64,000 bases of DNA from Elymus sibiricus (taxonomy: Eukaryota > Streptophyta > Magnoliopsida > Poales > Poaceae): NCBI GenBank assembly GCA_039707655.1, contig CM077673.1, positions 271,506,288 to 271,570,287 on the forward strand, read 5' to 3'. Shown one piece after another: positions 59,963 to 64,000 of this stretch (position 1 is the stretch's first letter; every line of letters begins with the position of its first letter). The notes under the pieces were generated by a model that saw only the letters and a program-made list of their open reading frames with translations, searched no databases and had not been told where the DNA came from. The position numbers and the translations under genes are program-made.

Positions 59963-61837
59963 TGTTGGAAATATGCCCTAGAGGCAATAATAAATTGGTT
60001 ATTATTATATTTCCTTGTTCATGATAATCGTTTATTATCCATGCTATAATTGTATTGATTGGAAACTCAAATACATGTGTGGGTACATAGACAACACTGT
60101 GTCCCTAGTAAGCCTCTAGTTGACTAGCTCGTTGATCAAAGATGGTTAAGGTTTCCTAGCCATTGACATGAGATGCCATTTGATAACGGGATCACATCAT
60201 TATGAGAATGATGTGATGGACAAGACCCAAACTAAGAACGTAGCATTTGATCGTGTCAGTTTATTGCTATTGTTTTCTGCATGTCAAGTATCTGTTCCTA
60301 TGACCATGAGATCATGCAACTCCCTGACATCGGAGGAGTACCTTGTGTGTATCAAACGTCGCAACGTAACTGGGTGACTATAAAGGTGCTCTACAGGTAT
60401 CTCCGAGGGTGTATGTTGGGTTGGCATGGATCAAGACTGGGATTTGTTACTCCGTATGACGGAGAGGTATCTCAGGGCCCACTCAGTAATACAACATCAC
60501 AATGAGCCTTGCAAGCAATGTGACTAAAGTGTTAGCCACGAGATCTTGTATTACGGAACGAGTAAAGAGACTTGCCGGTAACGAGATTGAACTAGGTATA
60601 GTGATACCGACGATCGAATCTCGGGCAAGTAACATACCGAAGAACAAAGGGAACAGCATACGGGATTAACTGAATCCTTGACATAGAGGTTCGACCGATA
60701 AAGATCTTCGTAGAATATGTAGGAGCCAATATGGGCATCCAGGTCCCGCTATTGGTTATTGATCGTAGAAGTGTCTCGGTCATGTCTACATAGTTCTCGA
60801 ACCCGCAGGGTCTACACACTTAACGTTTGGTGACGATTAGTATAATTGAGTTATTATGTTGGTGACCGAAGGTTGTTCGGAGTCCCGGATAAGATCCCGG
60901 ACATGACGAGGATCTCCGGAAGAGTCCGGAGGTAAAGATTGATATATGTGATAATAGTGTTTTGATCTCCTGAAGAGTTCCGGAGTTCTCCGGAAGGGTT
61001 CCGGAATTCGCCGGAAGAAGTTTCGGATGTTTACCGAAGTGTTCGGGTGCGAGACCACTTTATATGGGCCAAGGGACAAAAGCCCACGAGGTATTGGAAA
61101 GTGCAAAAGTAGTTTTGCTGCCACGTAAGCGGTACTACCGCTTGGTGAAGCGGTACTACCGCCCGAGCGGTACTACCGCTTGTATGAAGCGGTACTACCG
61201 CCCAAGCGGTACTACCGCTTGTGTGAAGCGGTACTACCGCTTGTGCGCGGCTGTGCACGGTTCGGCAGGGATCCGAGTTGGGCTCTTTCCCTGCGGGCCA
61301 AACCGACCTTGTGCGGGCAAAACCGACCTGGAGGAGGCTTTTACTCCAAGTTTAGACCCCAAGGCTCAACATATAAATAGAGGGGCAGGGCTAGCACACG
61401 AGATACATCAAGATTTCCCCAAGCCGTGTGCGGCAACCCTAACCCTCTAGTTCCTCCGTCATAATCTCCGTAGCGCTTGGCGAAGCCCTGCAGAGATTGT
61501 TCCTCACCACCATCACCACGCCGTCGTGCTACTGGAACTCAACCACTACTTCACAATCGCTCGCTGGATCGAGGAGGTGAAGGCGTCATCAAGCCGTACG
61601 TGTGTTGAACGCGGAGGTGCCGTCCGTTCGGCGCTAGTTCGTGATCGGATCGAGGGACGACTTGCGATTTGGATCGCGGAGACGTTTGACTACATCAACC
61701 GCGTTTCTTAAACGCTTCCGCTTAGCGATCTACAAGGGTATGTAGATTTACTCTCCCTCTCGTAGATGCTCATCACCATGGATAGATCTTGTGTGTGCGT
61801 AGGAAAATTTTTGTTTCCCATGCAACGTTCCCCAACA
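59963..61837 (+). repeat. 3' LTR of Copia D
   Basis: 1875 bp. The 22-bp excess over the 5' LTR equals one extra palindrome unit. TATAAATAG at 61372-61380. Confidence 0.96.
61127..61242. repeat. Six palindrome units in 3' LTR of D
   Basis: Six copies of AGCGGTACTACCGC, one more than in the 5' LTR. The added unit carries the spacer TTGTATGA. Confidence 0.9.
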
Positions 61838-61842
61838 ATGAC
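61838..61842. repeat. Target-site duplication ATGAC, right copy
   Basis: Matches 52803-52807. Confidence 0.95.
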
Positions 61843-64000
61843 CCCCTTGGGCCCCAGCATCTTGAGCTTGAGGTATGCGTAGTGTGGGACGGCGTTAAAG
61901 CGAGCGAACGCTATACGGCCGAGCATGGCGTGATAGCCGCTGCGAAAAGGTATGATGTCGAAGATCAAGTTCTCGCTGCGGAAGTTATCGGGAGAGCCGA
62001 ACACTATTTCCAGGCCAACAGAGCCTGTGCACCGGGCTTCGACTCCTGGGATCACTCCTTGAAAGGTAGTGTTGCTAGGCTTTATCCTTGACAGATCTAT
62101 GCCCATCTTTTTCACCGTATCTGAGTAAATCAGATTTAGGCTACTTCCTCCGTCCATTAGTACTTTAGTGAGGTGATACCCATCGATAATGGGGTCTAGG
62201 ACGAGGGCCGCCGAACCTCCATGACGGATACTGGTTGGGTGATCTCGCCGGTCAAAGGTGATCGGGTAGGCCGACCATGGGTTAAACTTCGGAGCAACAG
62301 GCTCTATGGCGTAGACCTCTCGAAGGGCGCGCTTCCTCTCCTTTTTAGGTATATGAGTGGCGTATATCATATTCACAGTTTTTATCTCTGGAGGGAACTG
62401 CTTCTGACCTCCATTGCTCGGACCGCGGGGCTCCTCGTCGTCCTCGCTGCGTGGGCCTTTACTCTGCTCCTCGGCTGCGAGTTTGCCGGCCTGTTTAAAC
62501 ACCCAACAGTTACGGTTGGTGTGGTTGGCGGGCTTATCCGGAGTTCCTTGGATCTGGAAAGGCCTCTCCATGATCTTGTCCAACGGGGTGGGTCCATCGC
62601 GATTGCCTTTAGGAGGCTTCTTCCGCTGCCCGGATCTTGGGTTGCGGAAACCGGCGTTAACGGCCGTGTCATCGGCATCGGTAGTGCTATGCCGGCGTTT
62701 GTTTTTGTTGCGTTTTGATTTCCCGTTTCCATCCCGGACTTTGGAAGTACCGGGGTCTTCGGGGTTGTGGCTTCGCCTTGCTAGCCAGATATCCTCGCCC
62801 GCGCAAAAGCAGGTCATGAGTGATGTGAGTGTGGACATGGTCCTGGGTTTATCCTGACCGAGCTGGCGAGCCAGCCACTCATCCCGAATATTGTGCCTGA
62901 AAGAGGCTATGGCTTCGGCATCTGGGAAATCGACGATCTGGTTTTCTTGGTCAAGAACCGGTTCAAGAATTGTCGAGCGGACTCTCCTGCCTTTTGCACG
63001 ACATTGCTTAGGTCGGAGGAGTCCGGGGGCCGTACATAGGTGCCCTGGAAATTAGATAGGAATGCATCCTCAAGGTCCTCCCAGCTCCCGATAGAATTTT
63101 CGGGGAGATTGTTTAACCAGTGCCGAGCTGGCCCCTTAAGTTTGAGGGGTAGGTACTTGATGGCGTGGAGGTCGTCTCCTCGTGCCATGTGAATGTGGAG
63201 GAGGAAATCCTCGATCCACACTGCAGGGTCAGTTGTTCTGTCGTATTGCTCGATGTTCACGGGTTTAAACCCTTCAGGGAACTGGTGCTGCAACACCTCG
63301 TCAGTGAAGCAGAGCGGGTGGGCAGCGCCTCTGACCCGGGCTATATCACGCCGGTAGTCGGCGTCTGTTCTGCCCCGGTTTCGGTCCCGAACTCTATTGG
63401 TTCGATCGAGCCAGGGCCGGTACTCGTCCCTTCTGCCAGGGGAGTACCCTCTAGATCTGTAGATGGATCTCGTGCGGCCTGTTCTCTCATCCAGGTCGCG
63501 CCGCAGGTCATACCCGTCATCAGGCTCCATTGGCTCATTTCCCCTTCTACGGGGTACCGCCGGCCTATGACCGGCCTCGCTAGCCGTCCTATCTCGTCCT
63601 CGGGGAGGGCGGTCCGGCTGGTCGTATGGAGTGTGCTTAGGGGACGGCGTGTTGGGGGAGCTCGTCATCGAATTGTGGCAGCAACCGCCGGCGGGGGTAG
63701 CTCTTGGGTTGATCCCATAGACCGGCGCCGTGTTCTTCCTCGGCTGATAGAACCCTTGTCCATCTATCGTTGATGGTGTCTTGTTCGGCCTTGAGTTGCC
63801 GCACTTTTGCTTTCAGGCTTCGGGCAGTCGCTAAAAGCTGTTGCCTGAACCATTCATGATCCTCAATGGTTTCGGGGACGATGAGGTCCTCGTCGTCCAG
63901 GCTATCCTCCACCTCTACAGGGGGGAGGTAGTTGTCATCCTCGGAGTCGTTCGGATCTTCAGGGTCGCGCTGGTCCGCCGGCCTTTCCTGGTCCTCCAAC
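61843..64000 (-). pseudogene. Gypsy R gag and protease
   Basis: Minus strand, entering from the right edge. A coiled-coil N-terminal part (63637-63999: DDEDLIVPETIEDHEW, ARSLKAKVRQLKAEQD) is followed after a frameshift near 63650 by an Arg/Asp-rich linker. The gag core follows (62907-63668: YDRTTDPAVWIEDFLLHI, LPLKLKGPARHWLNNLP, LEDAFLSNFQGTY). A second frameshift near 62955 leads to VDFPDAEAIASF, then a degenerate knuckle (NHTNRNCWVFKQAGKL) and the protease (LVLDPIIDGYHLTKVL, MDGGSSLNLIY, FRSGYHAMLGR). The frame reaches the Copia site in GPKGVI. The Asp-Gly-Gly protease motif is usual for this lineage. The two frameshifts make the copy inactive. Confidence 0.85.

Larger units (their letters stand above)
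52808..61837 (+). mobile_element. Copia element D, full length and nearly intact
   Basis: Plus-strand BARE-1/Angela/WIS-like element of 9030 bp: 5' LTR 52808-54660, primer site 54662-54678, leader to 55928, gag-pol 55929-59912, polypurine tract 59952-59962, 3' LTR 59963-61837. Flanked by a perfect ATGAC duplication. By eye the LTRs differ at about 15 substitutions in 1.85 kb plus one 22-bp repeat unit. At the rate often used for grass LTRs (1.3e-8 per site per year) that suggests a few hundred thousand years. Only one coding lesion was found. Confidence 0.96.
46984..64000 (-). mobile_element. Gypsy element R (Tat/Retand type), gag-protease only, split by Copia D
   Basis: Minus-strand element running off the right edge. 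It comprises 3' LTR 46984-47454, polypurine tract 47455-47463, an antisense gene on the plus strand (48030-51355), a spacer, and the end of the coding region (52357-52802). Copia D interrupts at 52808-61837, then protease and gag continue at 61838-64000. The frame closes across the Copia site. I find no RT, RNase H or integrase between the protease and the 3' LTR, so this is a non-autonomous derivative. The position of the antisense ORF is typical of the Tat/Ogre/Retand group. Confidence 0.8.

Noticed and set aside
61838..62091. Plus-strand frame across the Copia/Gypsy junction
   Set aside because: Chance frame; the Gypsy protease is coded on the minus strand here.

Overview
The window is plant nuclear DNA, almost certainly from a Triticeae grass (wheat, Aegilops, barley or rye group). 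The evidence is the make-up: four sets of a BARE-1/Angela/WIS-type Copia element, whose LTRs start TGTTGGAAATATGCCC and end CGTTCCCCAACA; Athila-like and WHAM/Fatima-like Gypsy elements; a Tat/Retand-type Gypsy element with an antisense gene; CACTA elements; a LINE; and Stowaway MITEs. I see no intact host gene, tRNA, rRNA or CRISPR array. Family names are from memory of Triticeae repeats and have not been searched.

Layout, left to right. 1-10046: a minus-strand Copia tandem (internal-LTR-internal-LTR), with one complete internal region (2937-8225) carrying a gag-pol frame broken by three stops. 10047-12997: a partial minus-strand Gypsy element with one gag-like ORF and a partial 5' LTR. 12998-22442: a minus-strand Athila-like Gypsy element, with gag-pol in one frame broken by about seven stops, a perfect tRNA-Asp primer site, and a 5' LTR that is cut short. 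22443-22689: the integrase tail of another Gypsy element. 22690-28620: a broken zf-GRF-like gene with CAGTTAACTG-type repeats in its intron and 3' flank, split by a 4.1-kb element (23391-27529) that may be a solo LTR of LARD type and itself holds a Stowaway MITE. 28617-31851: a CACTA element with a truncated TNP2 transposase. 31852-33016: part of a second, non-autonomous CACTA element, whose end cuts what looks like the first 20 codons of a host gene (33017-33076). 34140-34664: a reverse-transcriptase zinc-domain fragment. 34665-43249: an old, full-length, decayed Copia element with target duplication ATTGC. 44614-46328: a 5'-truncated LINE inserted in an RNase H-type coding fragment. 46984-52807 and 61838-64000: a minus-strand Gypsy element with gag and protease but no visible RT or integrase, plus a six-exon antisense ORF on the plus strand. 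It is split by the youngest insertion, a nearly intact plus-strand Copia element (52808-61837, target duplication ATGAC).

How the parts relate. This is a nest of transposons, so the useful information is the order of insertion and the decay of each copy. The plus-strand Copia is younger than the Gypsy element it splits, whose reading frame closes perfectly when the Copia and one target copy are removed. The LINE is younger than the RNase H fragment, and the 4.1-kb element is younger than the GRF-like gene. The most notable items are the gag-protease-only Gypsy element with its spliced antisense gene, the GRF-like gene with repeat-filled intron, the palindrome array in the Copia LTRs, and the possible truncated host gene at 33 kb. 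All calls are by eye; identities and ages are rough.
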